In this document: positions 1 to 7,528 of the stretch, piece after piece
Position numbering within the stretch: the first letter of the stretch is position 1
Layout: every line of letters starts with the position of its first letter
Assembly (NCBI GenBank): GCA_021323355.1
Contig: JAJONK010000016.1
Location: forward strand, 1-14,864
Source of the DNA: Deltaproteobacteria bacterium
GTDB taxonomy: Bacteria; Desulfobacterota; Binatia; UBA9968
Direction: 5' to 3'
Length of the DNA stretch: 14,864 bases
Notes under the pieces: model-generated
The model's database searches: none
Seen by the model: the letters and a program-made list of their open reading frames with translations, nothing else
What the model was told of the DNA's origin: nothing
Made by a program: the position numbers and the translations under genes

Positions 1-1433
1 GAAATCGTGATATCGGCGCGCAGGCGTCCTTCCTTCTGATAATACTTAAACATGAAGTTGGCAAAGGAAGCGTTAATGACAGAATTGTGAGGCAGCTTAG
101 TATTGATCGCGTCAACAAATTCCGGAGTAAACGCTTCCATGGAATATGTGAGCTCCAAACCGCGTTGATAGGCACCGCGGATACCGCCGACAAAACGATT
201 GTAGAAGCTTAATTGGAAAGGATGACATAGGTAAAGGTCGAGCACGGGTGAGAACAGGATGAGCAAGCCGACAACTCCGACAATCTTCCCACGCAGATGT
301 GCAACAGCTTGCAATTGGGTCGATCTATGCGCCAGCGAGAATAGCCATTCTCCAAGGGTATAAAATCCGGCTCCGGCAGTAGCGGCCAGGAATGGGAGAG
401 CCGGAAGCATTTGGCGTACGCCATCGTGAAGTACCGCGCCCGGTAAGAGACCCAGCGTTAGAATAAAGAACGCATTCAGGGCAAAGAGCGTCACGGTTGA
501 CGTCCCTTTTCGAACCCAGATCATCGAAACGAGACTGAGTGCTACTAGGAATACAAGAGGTTCCGGTGTCGTTATGCCCACCAAAAAAAAAGGATAATAC
601 CACGGAAGTTGATGCGTGAAGTACAATTGATCAAAGAAGTAGACCGGGAAGTTTGCATCGGCTCGATACCCGCGGCTCAATCCTTCGTACAGAAACTCCA
701 ACACTCGAAGACCGGATTGATGCCATAAATAAGGTTGAGTAGCTATCATAATCATCGGTCCGAGAAAGAGCATTGCAAGAACATTATTGGCGTACCTATT
801 CCTGTGAAACACATGAGCCCACAAGAATAAGGGTATAGGAATTAGCGCGGCCGGAAATTTCGTGGCAAGCGACAGGCCCCATACCAAGCCGCAAGCCACG
901 CTCCACTTCCAATCTTGAAGGCCTTTCCAAAAACAGAACGCGGTTAAAAACCACATGGATGCGAGTGGCAAGTCGGTAACGGCAATGTGTGCAAAACCGA
1001 AGATATTGGGTATCAAGACTAAGGCAAATGCAGAAAATAGACCTGTTGGAACACAAAACACTGCTCTCATCCACAGAAACATCACGGTAACCAAAACCGC
1101 GAAGAATAGCGCCGGAGCGATACGGTAACCCGAAAGTTTATCAACCCATCCGGAAGATACGTATTTTGTGAAACCGGAAACTATGCGTGAAAAGGGCGGG
1201 TGGGGTACATGATATGGATTCCAGCGCCAAGCAGCTTTGATGTTTTCATCGCTGAGGCTTTGATTAAAATTCCGTTGTTCGATGTTCGTTCGCCAATCGA
1301 GAATCCATGCGATGTGTAGATCGGCGGCATGAAAATACGGCGGTTCGTCCCAAGCTATTCCGTAATCTCTTAGGGTTGCGCCAGTTAAAAGCACAACCCC
1401 CAGAAAAAGACCGGTGGGAATTATCCAGCGCAC
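1..1433 (-). CDS. PMT/ArnT-type membrane glycosyltransferase (GT39-like), 3' end outside window
   Basis: I read one uninterrupted frame from a GTG at 1433 to the left edge, about 477 residues with no stop. A hydrophobic helix (residues 3-20) is followed by a first loop with the acidic pair Asp29-Glu30 in AWDEPPYFHAA, the position where PMT/ArnT-type (GT-C) enzymes keep their catalytic acid, and by HPPFSR (78-83). Many further hydrophobic segments follow. Known family members transfer a sugar from a polyprenyl-phosphate carrier to protein, lipid or glycan on the outer face of the inner membrane. The in-frame TGA just upstream leaves GTG 1433 as the only good start; its ribosome site is weak. 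It lies 66 bases after the methyltransferase gene and is probably cotranscribed with it and the GT2 gene, which could supply the lipid-linked sugar. The acceptor is unknown. No truncation is seen apart from the window edge. Confidence 0.8.
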   Translation of the reverse strand, partial: MRWIIPTGLFLGVVLLTGATLRDYGIAWDEPPYFHAADLHIAWILDWRTNIEQRNFNQSLSDENIKAAWRWNPYHVPHPPFSRIVSGFTKYVSSGWVDKLSGYRIAPALFFAVLVTVMFLWMRAVFCVPTGLFSAFALVLIPNIFGFAHIAVTDLPLASMWFLTAFCFWKGLQDWKWSVACGLVWGLSLATKFPAALIPIPLFLWAHVFHRNRYANNVLAMLFLGPMIMIATQPYLWHQSGLRVLEFLYEGLSRGYRADANFPVYFFDQLYFTHQLPWYYPFFLVGITTPEPLVFLVALSLVSMIWVRKGTSTVTLFALNAFFILTLGLLPGAVLHDGVRQMLPALPFLAATAGAGFYTLGEWLFSLAHRSTQLQAVAHLRGKIVGVVGLLILFSPVLDLYLCHPFQLSFYNRFVGGIRGAYQRGLELTYSMEAFTPEFVDAINTKLPHNSVINASFANFMFKYYQKEGRLRADITI

Positions 1434-1499
1434 TAACAGTCTCGTTGCCGCTCAACCATTTGGCTGCATGCCTGAGGTTATTATCGTAGAAGGTCTAAG

Positions 1500-2225
1500 T
1501 TATACAGTATCCGGTTTACGCCATACCGCCAGTACGGATCTGCCGCATTTCTCTCTCAAGACGGAATCCATAATCCGGGATATCGGTATGCAGAAGCGAT
1601 CCCAGATCGCGATCTGCCAAGGCGACGGCATGGCTTGCCGAAGCCCTACCGCGTTTCCCAACGAAAGTAGAGCTCCAACAGAATCAAAATATGCCATTTT
1701 GACCTGTATCCATCCTGAAGGCATGAGCGAGCGGAGAAGTTTTTTGTTATAACGGCGCAAATGCCCAATGCTCTTGTCGAAGTCGCTGAACAGCCACTGA
1801 TGAGCGGGAGAAAGAATGACAATGTGGCCACCTCGCCGAACGAGTTGTGCCGCGGCGAGGATCTGATCACGATCGTGATGAATGTGTTCCAAGACATCCA
1901 TATACAAGATGCAGTCAAAAGTTGGACGCTTAGCAAGCGCATCCAATGACCCCGCGATAACATGAGTCTCTTTGAATCCCAATTGTTCAATGACGTTTTT
2001 CTTAAGCCGTTTAGCATTACATAAGTCCGGTTCAAGGCAAATCCACCGATGTGCGGCCCTGTCGTGCATAGCCGCGGTAGTGCTGCCGATCCCCGCGCCG
2101 ACCTCAAGTACGTCTCCGATTAAGTGCTTTCTGATTGCAGCTTTTACATAGCGCTTCCAGTTTGTCGCGAGAGAAAAGAGATCGAGCTCGCCGCCGATGT
2201 AAGCGCTTTTACTGGCCGGAACCAT
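1500..2225 (-). CDS. class I SAM-dependent methyltransferase (glycan/lipid cluster)
   Basis: A 241-residue Rossmann-fold methyltransferase. Motif I VLEVGAGIG is at residues 39-47, the acidic residue of motif II (Glu65, in CLEPD) follows, and the motif IV region is Asp110-Val-Leu-Glu-His. A SPAHQWLFSDFDKSIGHLRRY-like block (139-159, of which SPAHQWLF and GHLRRY are the key parts) is common in methyltransferases that sit beside glycosyltransferases. The frame stays open back to 2321, but I prefer ATG 2225: it removes 32 residues that overlap the upstream gene and have no family likeness, and leaves a 17-base overlap with the GT2 stop, typical of translational coupling. A GAG-type ribosome site lies just upstream. 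The substrate cannot be told; a sugar, a polyprenyl-linked intermediate or a quinone-like lipid are all possible. Soluble and cytoplasmic, as no membrane helix is seen. Confidence 0.82.
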   Translation of the reverse strand: MVPASKSAYIGGELDLFSLATNWKRYVKAAIRKHLIGDVLEVGAGIGSTTAAMHDRAAHRWICLEPDLCNAKRLKKNVIEQLGFKETHVIAGSLDALAKRPTFDCILYMDVLEHIHHDRDQILAAAQLVRRGGHIVILSPAHQWLFSDFDKSIGHLRRYNKKLLRSLMPSGWIQVKMAYFDSVGALLSLGNAVGLRQAMPSPWQIAIWDRFCIPISRIMDSVLREKCGRSVLAVWRKPDTV

Positions 2226-3198
2226 ATACTCGCCGTACTCCGTCCGCCATATGGATATAATCGCGACTGGGTATGAAGCTGACCGTGTCACGCCCTGCGA
2301 GAATGACAAACGCAAAGACAAGCACGATTATGAGCATCTGAATCAGGATCACCAGCAAGATTCCAGTGACGTAGGTGGCCCACCCGGGTATGGCGAGTGG
2401 CGTTAAAAACCGGATGCCGATAACGCCGATTAATGCTAGGGCGACTAAGCTCATTCCCAAAGATACAAGCATCAAGAGCCTTACTCCGATGCGGTCGCCA
2501 AAAACTGCCATTGCGCTCAATCCGTGAACCACGAGCGCAACTAAGTTCATGCGCGACGATCCCTCGAGCCGGCAATTACGTTGGACCGGAATCAGAGCTA
2601 TCGGTAGCTTTGCCTTATGGACCGCTGCGGCGTAGTGGTTCCACAACTCGGAAACAACCACTACTCGTCTGAGGACGACGGCGGGTATTACACTGAAGTT
2701 ACCAACCTGCACACGAACGCCAGTCAATAGAAAATGAATCAAGCGATAGATGTGGTAGAAGGCTTTGAAAGATAAACTTTCCGAACGGCGTGTTCGTGCC
2801 GCGAAGATTATCTTTTGATCTTGATGGGCACTACATTCTCTGATGAGACGTGGTACGTCGCCTGGATTATCCTCACCGTCGCAATCCATGACTACGACCC
2901 GATAACAGGCTTGGTTCGCCTCCAGGTATGACAAACCAACTGCAATGGCCCGCTGATGACCGACGTTACGTCGCAAGGAAAGAATATCGATTGCTTCAAT
3001 AGAACGAAAAGATTTTGCCTTTTCAGGCAGAAAGCTTACTTCTGATGAGCCGTCGTCAACTACCAAAATATCTGCTCGGAGTCTGTTGGTACTCAGCTCC
3101 TGATCCAAGAGTGGCAAGAGACGGTGAAGCGCCTTCCAATCTTCATAAACTGGTATCAAAATCAGAGACTTCTCGTGACAACTGGAATTATCTGCCAT
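2209..3198 (-). CDS. GT2 glycosyltransferase, polyprenyl-phosphate-sugar synthase type (DPM1/GtrB-like)
   Basis: A 329-residue protein. The GT-A domain opens with LILIPVYEDW (12-21), continues with DILVVDDGSSE (43-53) and has the metal-binding acidic motif Asp105-Cys-Asp107-Gly-Glu-Asp110; the GNFS block (167-170 approx.) and a basic GSSRM segment follow. Two hydrophobic helices (about 240-264 and 277-302) close the protein, as in GtrB-type enzymes that load a sugar from a nucleotide donor onto polyprenyl phosphate at the inner membrane. That product is the usual donor for GT-C enzymes such as the one encoded two genes downstream. I chose ATG 3198 because homology-like sequence starts soon after it; a GTG at 3261 would add 21 residues, and neither start has a strong ribosome site. 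First gene of the apparent three-gene operon; sugar identity unknown. Confidence 0.82.
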   Translation of the reverse strand: MADNSSCHEKSLILIPVYEDWKALHRLLPLLDQELSTNRLRADILVVDDGSSEVSFLPEKAKSFRSIEAIDILSLRRNVGHQRAIAVGLSYLEANQACYRVVVMDCDGEDNPGDVPRLIRECSAHQDQKIIFAARTRRSESLSFKAFYHIYRLIHFLLTGVRVQVGNFSVIPAVVLRRVVVVSELWNHYAAAVHKAKLPIALIPVQRNCRLEGSSRMNLVALVVHGLSAMAVFGDRIGVRLLMLVSLGMSLVALALIGVIGIRFLTPLAIPGWATYVTGILLVILIQMLIIVLVFAFVILAGRDTVSFIPSRDYIHMADGVRRVYGSGQ

Positions 3199-3543
3199 TG
3201 AATCGTTTTTTAGCAGGATAAGTTTGTACAAAACTTGTGCTGTTTGTCGGCCGATGCGCACAACCGCGAGTGCACATGCAGATTACCATAAAAATTTACT
3301 TAATTGTTTTTGATGTTCTCTTTCCAATTGGCTCAGGCTGCATTGGCCGGTGAAGTACTATCGTTTCACAAGAGGATTGCGTCTCTAACTGACGGATATT
3401 GACGCCGGATTTGAGTGTAGTATCGGACTTTAAGGAAACTGCGGGAGTCCAACCTGACTTTATTTAGTAAAAAAGGTACTTCCAAAAAATTATTGTGCTA
3501 ACATGGCTCGTCAAAATTTCGACACAAAAATGAGGTCATCGGA
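3199..3543. other. divergent intergenic region between GT2 gene and SH3 protein gene
   Basis: About 345 bases with no supported gene. It must hold the promoters of two diverging units. A TTGACG at 3399-3404 and a TAACAT at 3499-3504 (preceded by TGTGC) are the best promoter-like words on the plus strand, but neither has a good partner at the normal spacing, so I do not call a promoter. The GT2 reading frame could reach into this region to 3261 if the GTG start is used. Confidence 0.5.
3532..3536 (+). promoter_or_regulatory. ribosome binding site of the SH3 protein gene
   Basis: GAGGT lies 7 bases before ATG 3544 and supports that start. Confidence 0.7.
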
Positions 3544-3978
3544 ATGAAACATACACTTTCGGCAATCGGTTTTCTTGTGCTCTATTTTCAAGCTTCCCTA
3601 CCTTCTGCATCTGCGCAGGCCTTTGGCGAATACGGCAGGACCCTTGAGGGAGCTACGCAGCGGCACGGCAGCTCGGCTTCAAGAACGCCTCGGGTGAGCA
3701 ATCCGAACGGAAAGGGCAAAGGGGGAGTCCAGGGTGTCGGCGACCTGGGTGTGCAACCGCTTCAAAACCGACTGATGGTCGCAGTAAACAGCGCGCCACT
3801 ATATCCCATCCAAGATGAGGAGAGTCAGAGGATTGAGGAACTTTCACAAGGCTCGATTCTGGTTCCAATAATTCAAGCCACCAGTGGAGCTAACGGTTGG
3901 TATATGGTGAAGACTCCAAAAGGAAGTATCGGATGGGTGAAATCATCGGATGTTCTAGAAAACTCGGCAAAAAAATGA
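3544..3978 (+). CDS. small secreted protein with a bacterial SH3 domain
   Basis: A 144-residue protein. The N-terminus is a clear Sec signal peptide: a Lys near the start, a hydrophobic core (about 6-20) and a probable cleavage after SASA (residue 24). A polar Gly/Lys/Ser-rich linker (about 25-75, including NGKGKGG) leads to a C-terminal SH3b-like domain (about 77-138) with the family pattern: an early strand ending LYP, then GSILVPI, then NGWYMVKTPKGSIGWVKSSDV, where the Trp residues and the final GWV are typical. Bacterial SH3 domains often bind peptidoglycan or other cell-wall material; I see no catalytic domain, so it may be a binding or sensing protein in the periplasm. It stands alone, with a good ribosome site and a hairpin directly after the stop. 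No linked function is evident from the neighbours. Confidence 0.8.
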   Translation: MKHTLSAIGFLVLYFQASLPSASAQAFGEYGRTLEGATQRHGSSASRTPRVSNPNGKGKGGVQGVGDLGVQPLQNRLMVAVNSAPLYPIQDEESQRIEELSQGSILVPIIQATSGANGWYMVKTPKGSIGWVKSSDVLENSAKK

Positions 3979-3979
3979 T

Positions 3980-3998
3980 GGGCGTAAATTAAACGCCC
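3980..3998 (+). terminator. possible terminator hairpin after the SH3 protein gene
   Basis: GGGCGT (3980-3985) pairs with ACGCCC (3993-3998) across a 7-base loop, starting two bases after the stop codon. No T-run follows, so it is at best a weak intrinsic terminator or an mRNA-end stabiliser. Confidence 0.35.
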
Positions 3999-4470
3999 GT
4001 CCCTTGGCGATTCTCCAGCAAATCTCGGACTACGTTGCTTCGGATGATAGCCGCGCTAGCTGCCTAAATCACAAATAACGCTATCGATGTAACAGAACTC
4101 TATACGGAAAACCTAAGAAGTGAGCGTTTTCTGCATGTCGCTAATAATGATCAAATTATGTGCCGGTGGAACTTCAAGTCCGTTATTCCTCCTTCGAATA
4201 GCTACTAATTTTCCGCCCGGCGCTGAGGCTGCGCGAAAATTCGCCGGAAGTCTTGCCGAGCTTATTGCTCCTGGCTCAAATCTCCATGCACGGATGATGG
4301 CACGATAAGAGCTCCCGCAGATTCACCGTTGTTTTTCGTTTCGGCTACTAACCCGTCTTGATGATACACACAGCCTCAAGCGCTGATCAGCAATCCTTCA
4401 ATAATAAATCTGATTTTTTCAGCGACGCAGAATAGGCGTCTAATGAATTAAATTGATGACTGATTGGTTG
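3999..4470. other. intergenic stretch with no convincing gene
   Basis: About 470 bases. A 62-codon plus-strand frame (GTG 4120 to 4308) lacks a ribosome site and any family likeness, so I do not call it a gene. An AAGGAGG-like word on the minus strand near 4190 is not followed by a useful start. A small hairpin, GACGC (4424-4428) with GCGTC (4436-4440), lies about 30 bases beyond the stop of the minus-strand HEPN-like gene and could help end its transcript, though no T-run follows. Confidence 0.45.
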
Positions 4471-4905
4471 CTAAGCCACGCTTAGACGCCGAAGCACAGA
4501 GTCGTTACCGATTACGTGATATTCCATATAGTCAATTAGTCGGCGCGTTATGGCGAAGTATTTCTTGAACTCCTCACGCTTCGAAGCAGCGTCAGCCGAA
4601 TTTTGTGTGTTCTTCAAGGCCGCTGCGCGGTAAATTTCGACTTCCTGTACCAGTGTTTGCAGCGCGGGCGGGAGGATATCCCAGACGCCTGTACTCTGAC
4701 AAATAGCGACCAACTTTTGATGATCATGTTTTGCCGGCAAGCTACCGTGGTTCTCGATCAAAGCAGCCTTAATTGCTTTTTCTACGGCATCCGCGAGCTG
4801 ATTGAAATTGGTCGGAGTGGCATCGTCAGACTCAGCGGACTGCTGGGGAAGTGGTTTTACTCTATCACGAGCTTCGCGTAACAATGCGTCTCCATGTAAG
4901 CCCAT
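4471..4905 (-). CDS. HEPN-like all-helical protein, function unknown
   Basis: A 144-residue, entirely helical and soluble protein. The central part resembles HEPN domains: DAVEKAIKAALIENHGSLP (39-57), then AKHDHQKLVAICQ (58-70) and ALQTLVQEVEIYRAA (81-95), matching the usual order of an amphipathic helix, a loop, a K-H-D helix start and a tyrosine-arginine helix. The canonical R-x4-6-H RNase motif is not clearly present: the nearest candidate, Arg122 to His130, has seven residues between. It may therefore be a non-catalytic, protein-binding member. The start is well supported by AGGAGG five bases before ATG 4905 and by a good promoter at 4936-4964. No nucleotidyltransferase antitoxin partner lies next to it, so a toxin-antitoxin reading is not supported. 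The HEPN assignment is from pattern only. Confidence 0.6.
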   Translation of the reverse strand: MGLHGDALLREARDRVKPLPQQSAESDDATPTNFNQLADAVEKAIKAALIENHGSLPAKHDHQKLVAICQSTGVWDILPPALQTLVQEVEIYRAAALKNTQNSADAASKREEFKKYFAITRRLIDYMEYHVIGNDSVLRRLSVA

Positions 4906-4935
4906 TGTGCCCTCCTAACGGTCCGTAAAGAGCCT

Positions 4936-4964
4936 ATGATAAAGGCGTCTTAACGCTTTGGCAA
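4936..4964 (-). promoter_or_regulatory. probable sigma-70 promoter of the HEPN-like gene
   Basis: Read on the minus strand: TTGCCA (plus 4959-4964), a 17-base spacer, and TATCAT (plus 4936-4941), each five of six to consensus. It lies 30-60 bases upstream of ATG 4905, which has its own AGGAGG. By sequence this is the best promoter in the window. Confidence 0.6.
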
Positions 4965-5075
4965 CAATAAGTAAGCTAGAGCTTCATGCCGCTTTTAGTG
5001 TTTCTATTTGTGACGGCTGGATTTGGCTTCAGGCAAGGTAGTTTTCGGTCAGTGGACTGCTAGGAACGAAGAGAA

Positions 5076-6038
5076 CTATGCTGCCGATCGATTCCTTGCG
5101 GCTTCGGCCAGTGGACGATATTTCGCATTGAGCTTCATCCAATGTTCGGCTCGTCTCTTAGCCTTAGCGAGTTCGCTTTCAGGAAACGTAACAAACGGCA
5201 CGCGTGTGGGACCGACCTTACAGTAGTCGGTGTACTCGGCGGGCCTTTTGTTGCCCGCCCCAGGCACAGGCTTGCCTCCGCTGCCGTCGCCAATCAGGTC
5301 ATCAATGATGTCAATTGCTTTTTGCTCTTCACCTCTCTTTAGCATCTCCATTAAATAAAGTACTGGCCACGGTCCCATCCAAACTTCAGTTGACCAACAG
5401 CCGGCAGCGCCCATCTCGAAGTAAGGGTACAGCTGCGTCTGATTCACGAAGACACTGATCTTGCCTTTGACGATTTTTTGCAGATTCAGGAAGGCTTGGG
5501 TGGTTCTATGGCTGTCCTTCATGCCGACGATGTTCGGTTTCTTGATCAGTTCTTTGAATGCCGAAACAGGAATTGTGAACTTGTGATTTCCGGGATTGTG
5601 ATAAATAAGAATGCTCAGCCGGGGAAACATATCCGCGATTTCATGGTAGAACTTGATTGCGTCTTGCACATGCAGTGTTTCATAATAAGGAACTCCAAGC
5701 AGAACACCATCTGCGGCAAGATCCTTTACAAAATTCATCTTCTGCACGACTTCCCTGGGGTTAGGGCTGGTACAGCCGATGAAGAGTGGGACTCTTTTGT
5801 TCACCGCATCGACTGTTGCTGCGGCCAGTGTTCTAAATTCCTCCCACAGTAGATTGTAGCATTCCCCGTATGTGCCGGTGGTTGCGATGTTGTTGATTCC
5901 ATCCCGAACTATTCTGTCCACGCCTTCCTTTAAATTGTCCACTGCGATTGTTTCGGTCGCGCTGATTTCAATCGCGTTAGGAGTTGCGAAAGCAGGCATC
6001 ATGGCAAGAACTCCATTGAGTTCATTTGCGGTTATCAT
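5076..6038 (-). CDS. dihydrodipicolinate synthase-family aldolase, hydratase-aldolase (NahE-like) subgroup
   Basis: A 320-residue class I (Schiff-base) aldolase of the DapA/NAL family. GTYGEC (55-60) is the carboxylate-binding region, Tyr146 in LIYHNPG is the catalytic tyrosine, and Lys174 in VGMKDS is the Schiff-base lysine. The spacing, the long N-terminus, REVV (95-98) and the C-terminal KVGPTRVPFVTFPE...HWMKLNAKY pattern recall trans-o-hydroxybenzylidenepyruvate hydratase-aldolases, which split an aromatic aldehyde and pyruvate from polyaromatic breakdown intermediates, rather than lysine-pathway DapA (about 290 residues). No aromatic-degradation genes are nearby, so the substrate is open; any pyruvate-forming aldolase role is possible. 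The start has an excellent GGGAGG six bases upstream. Cytoplasmic. It lies 220 bases downstream of the receiver-kinase gene on the same strand, possibly as a separate unit. Confidence 0.8.
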   Translation of the reverse strand: MITANELNGVLAMMPAFATPNAIEISATETIAVDNLKEGVDRIVRDGINNIATTGTYGECYNLLWEEFRTLAAATVDAVNKRVPLFIGCTSPNPREVVQKMNFVKDLAADGVLLGVPYYETLHVQDAIKFYHEIADMFPRLSILIYHNPGNHKFTIPVSAFKELIKKPNIVGMKDSHRTTQAFLNLQKIVKGKISVFVNQTQLYPYFEMGAAGCWSTEVWMGPWPVLYLMEMLKRGEEQKAIDIIDDLIGDGSGGKPVPGAGNKRPAEYTDYCKVGPTRVPFVTFPESELAKAKRRAEHWMKLNAKYRPLAEAARNRSAA

Positions 6039-6258
6039 CGAAAACCTCCCTAGTTTGCAGCTGGATAGTTCTTTTAGCAGCCAAGGTCACTAGCGTGCAA
6101 GGTCGCTGTCAGCAATTTAGTGTCGGGCGCCAACATAGTTGAATCAATCGAATCTGCACCTGTTGTTTTCATATTTGGCCGGCTTCCAGCCGAGTTTAGC
6201 CGGCGAGTTCCCTTCCAGATCCAAAGAGTAGCAAACCAGAACGTTATCAACGAAGACA
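6039..6258. other. intergenic gap between receiver-kinase and aldolase genes
   Basis: A 220-base gap. Two GCGC-rich palindromes GCCGGC (6178-6183 and 6199-6204) can pair as a hairpin across a 15-base loop, but no T-run follows on the minus strand. A frame across 6074-6292 overlaps the gene end and shows no family likeness. A TTGCAC word with 17-base spacing to CTAAAA upstream of the aldolase gene is too weak to call a promoter. Confidence 0.4.
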
Positions 6259-7518
6259 TCAAACAATTTGATCGGAAATCAGACGTTCCCAAAACCGCTC
6301 ATTCACCAGTACCTTGGAGATGAATGCCTCTTCCTCTTGCGCGGGTGAAAGGTTTTTAGGTTGTACAGGGAAGGTCAGCGTGAACCTGACACCCTGACCT
6401 TGTTGGTTCTGGACCGCAATCTTTCCGCCGTGATGATAGACGATGAAATAGCAAGCCATCAAGTTGATGCCGAATTCTTGGGAATTGTTGTTGCGAAAGA
6501 AAAAAGGATCAAAGACGGAAAGAAAGGCTTCGTCCGGCAGCCCAGGACCATCATCTCTAATCTCGATATCTATCTCTTGACTTTCCCGACGAGGAGTCGC
6601 GCTAAGAAAAACATGGCTACCCGCCGGTAAACTCATGATCTCGTCCTTTATCAATAGTTCGAAGAGACGCTCAAGCTGTCCTCGTTCCACGGACAATAGC
6701 GGAAGCCCTTCCGGAATTTGATTCACGAAAGTGATGCCATGTTGCAGCGGGCTGCCATTAAATCGTTGCAAACTTCGTAGCACGGTTTGTTTCAGGTCCA
6801 CTTGTTCAAGAGGTGGTGAGCCGCTGCTTTGGCTTGCACTTATCAGGTCGGTCAGTAGCTCTGTTATGCGCCGCATCTGGATCTGAGCTTGCTCATAGAA
6901 TTCTTTCCAGAAACTCGGATTTCGAATCTGTTCCGCGCTAATCTTTTCCTCTAGGAGTTTTTCCGGCGCGAGATCAATAAAGGTCTGGACCGCTACCAAA
7001 GAGTTCCGCAAATAGTGCCCCAAGCGACCGGCCAAAATTCCCAGAGTGAGCACCCGATCGGTAATCATCATTCGCTGCAGCACGGAGAGTTTCTCTTTGA
7101 GAAGAAGATCACGTTCCCGCTGGACTAAGAAAAACTCTACGGCGCGTTGGAGGGTTACCTCAAATTGAGGTATGTCCCAGGGTTTCGTGACATATTTGTA
7201 AATAGCGCCTGAGTTGACCGCTTCGATAGCTACATTCAGATCGGAGTAAGCGGTGGTCAAGATACGGATCGCCCTTGGATGAAGCTGTCGGGCGCGTTCT
7301 AAGAACTGAACGCCTTTTTCCCCAGGCATTCGTTGATCAGTGATCACAAGGCCAATTCGCTCGCGATTTTCTGCCAGAAGCCTATACCCATCCGCGGCAT
7401 TAAGCGCGGTTAGGATCGGAAACCTGTTCTCGAAGGCGCGGGTAAAGTATTTTAAAGCCATCTCCTCATCATCGATGTAAAGCAGCGTACACTTGCGATA
7501 ATCGTAGGCCGATTCCAT
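6259..7518 (-). CDS. response regulator with a degenerate histidine-kinase output domain (PhcR-like layout)
   Basis: A 419-residue protein. An N-terminal receiver (about 11-125) has the acidic pocket Asp16-Asp17-Glu18, phospho-acceptor Asp61 in VITDQRMPGEKG and Lys112 in YVTKPWD. A coiled linker (about 130-160) leads to a kinase-type dimerisation helix with GRLGHYLRNSL, where His168 is followed by Tyr instead of the usual Glu/Asp. The ATPase domain (about 245-384) keeps the G1 box DDGPGL (322-327) and FDPFF, but the N box reads LLIKDEIM (288-295), lacking the Mg-binding Asn, and the G2 box reads FGIN. It may therefore bind poorly or not at all to ATP and act as a phosphorylation-switched dimer or docking protein. 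A 35-residue tail follows. ATG 7518, with GGGAG five bases upstream, is preferred to a longer frame from 7590. It starts 10 bases after the hybrid kinase stop and is surely in one operon with it. No DNA-binding domain. Confidence 0.85.
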   Translation of the reverse strand: MESAYDYRKCTLLYIDDEEMALKYFTRAFENRFPILTALNAADGYRLLAENRERIGLVITDQRMPGEKGVQFLERARQLHPRAIRILTTAYSDLNVAIEAVNSGAIYKYVTKPWDIPQFEVTLQRAVEFFLVQRERDLLLKEKLSVLQRMMITDRVLTLGILAGRLGHYLRNSLVAVQTFIDLAPEKLLEEKISAEQIRNPSFWKEFYEQAQIQMRRITELLTDLISASQSSGSPPLEQVDLKQTVLRSLQRFNGSPLQHGITFVNQIPEGLPLLSVERGQLERLFELLIKDEIMSLPAGSHVFLSATPRRESQEIDIEIRDDGPGLPDEAFLSVFDPFFFRNNNSQEFGINLMACYFIVYHHGGKIAVQNQQGQGVRFTLTFPVQPKNLSPAQEEEAFISKVLVNERFWERLISDQIV

Positions 7519-7528
7519 AAACTCTCCC

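Noticed and set aside
209..1455. Several short minus-strand ORFs in the left part
   Set aside because: They are out-of-frame shadows of the single long membrane glycosyltransferase frame, which is open to the window edge.
1646..2107. 153-codon minus-strand ORF
   Set aside because: Shadow of the SAM methyltransferase, whose motifs are all in the other frame.
4120..4308. 62-codon ORF in the gap after the SH3 gene
   Set aside because: GTG start without a ribosome site, no recognised motif, and no neighbour context.
6074..6292. 72-codon minus-strand ORF overlapping the receiver-kinase end
   Set aside because: No family likeness; overlaps the well-supported gene in another frame.
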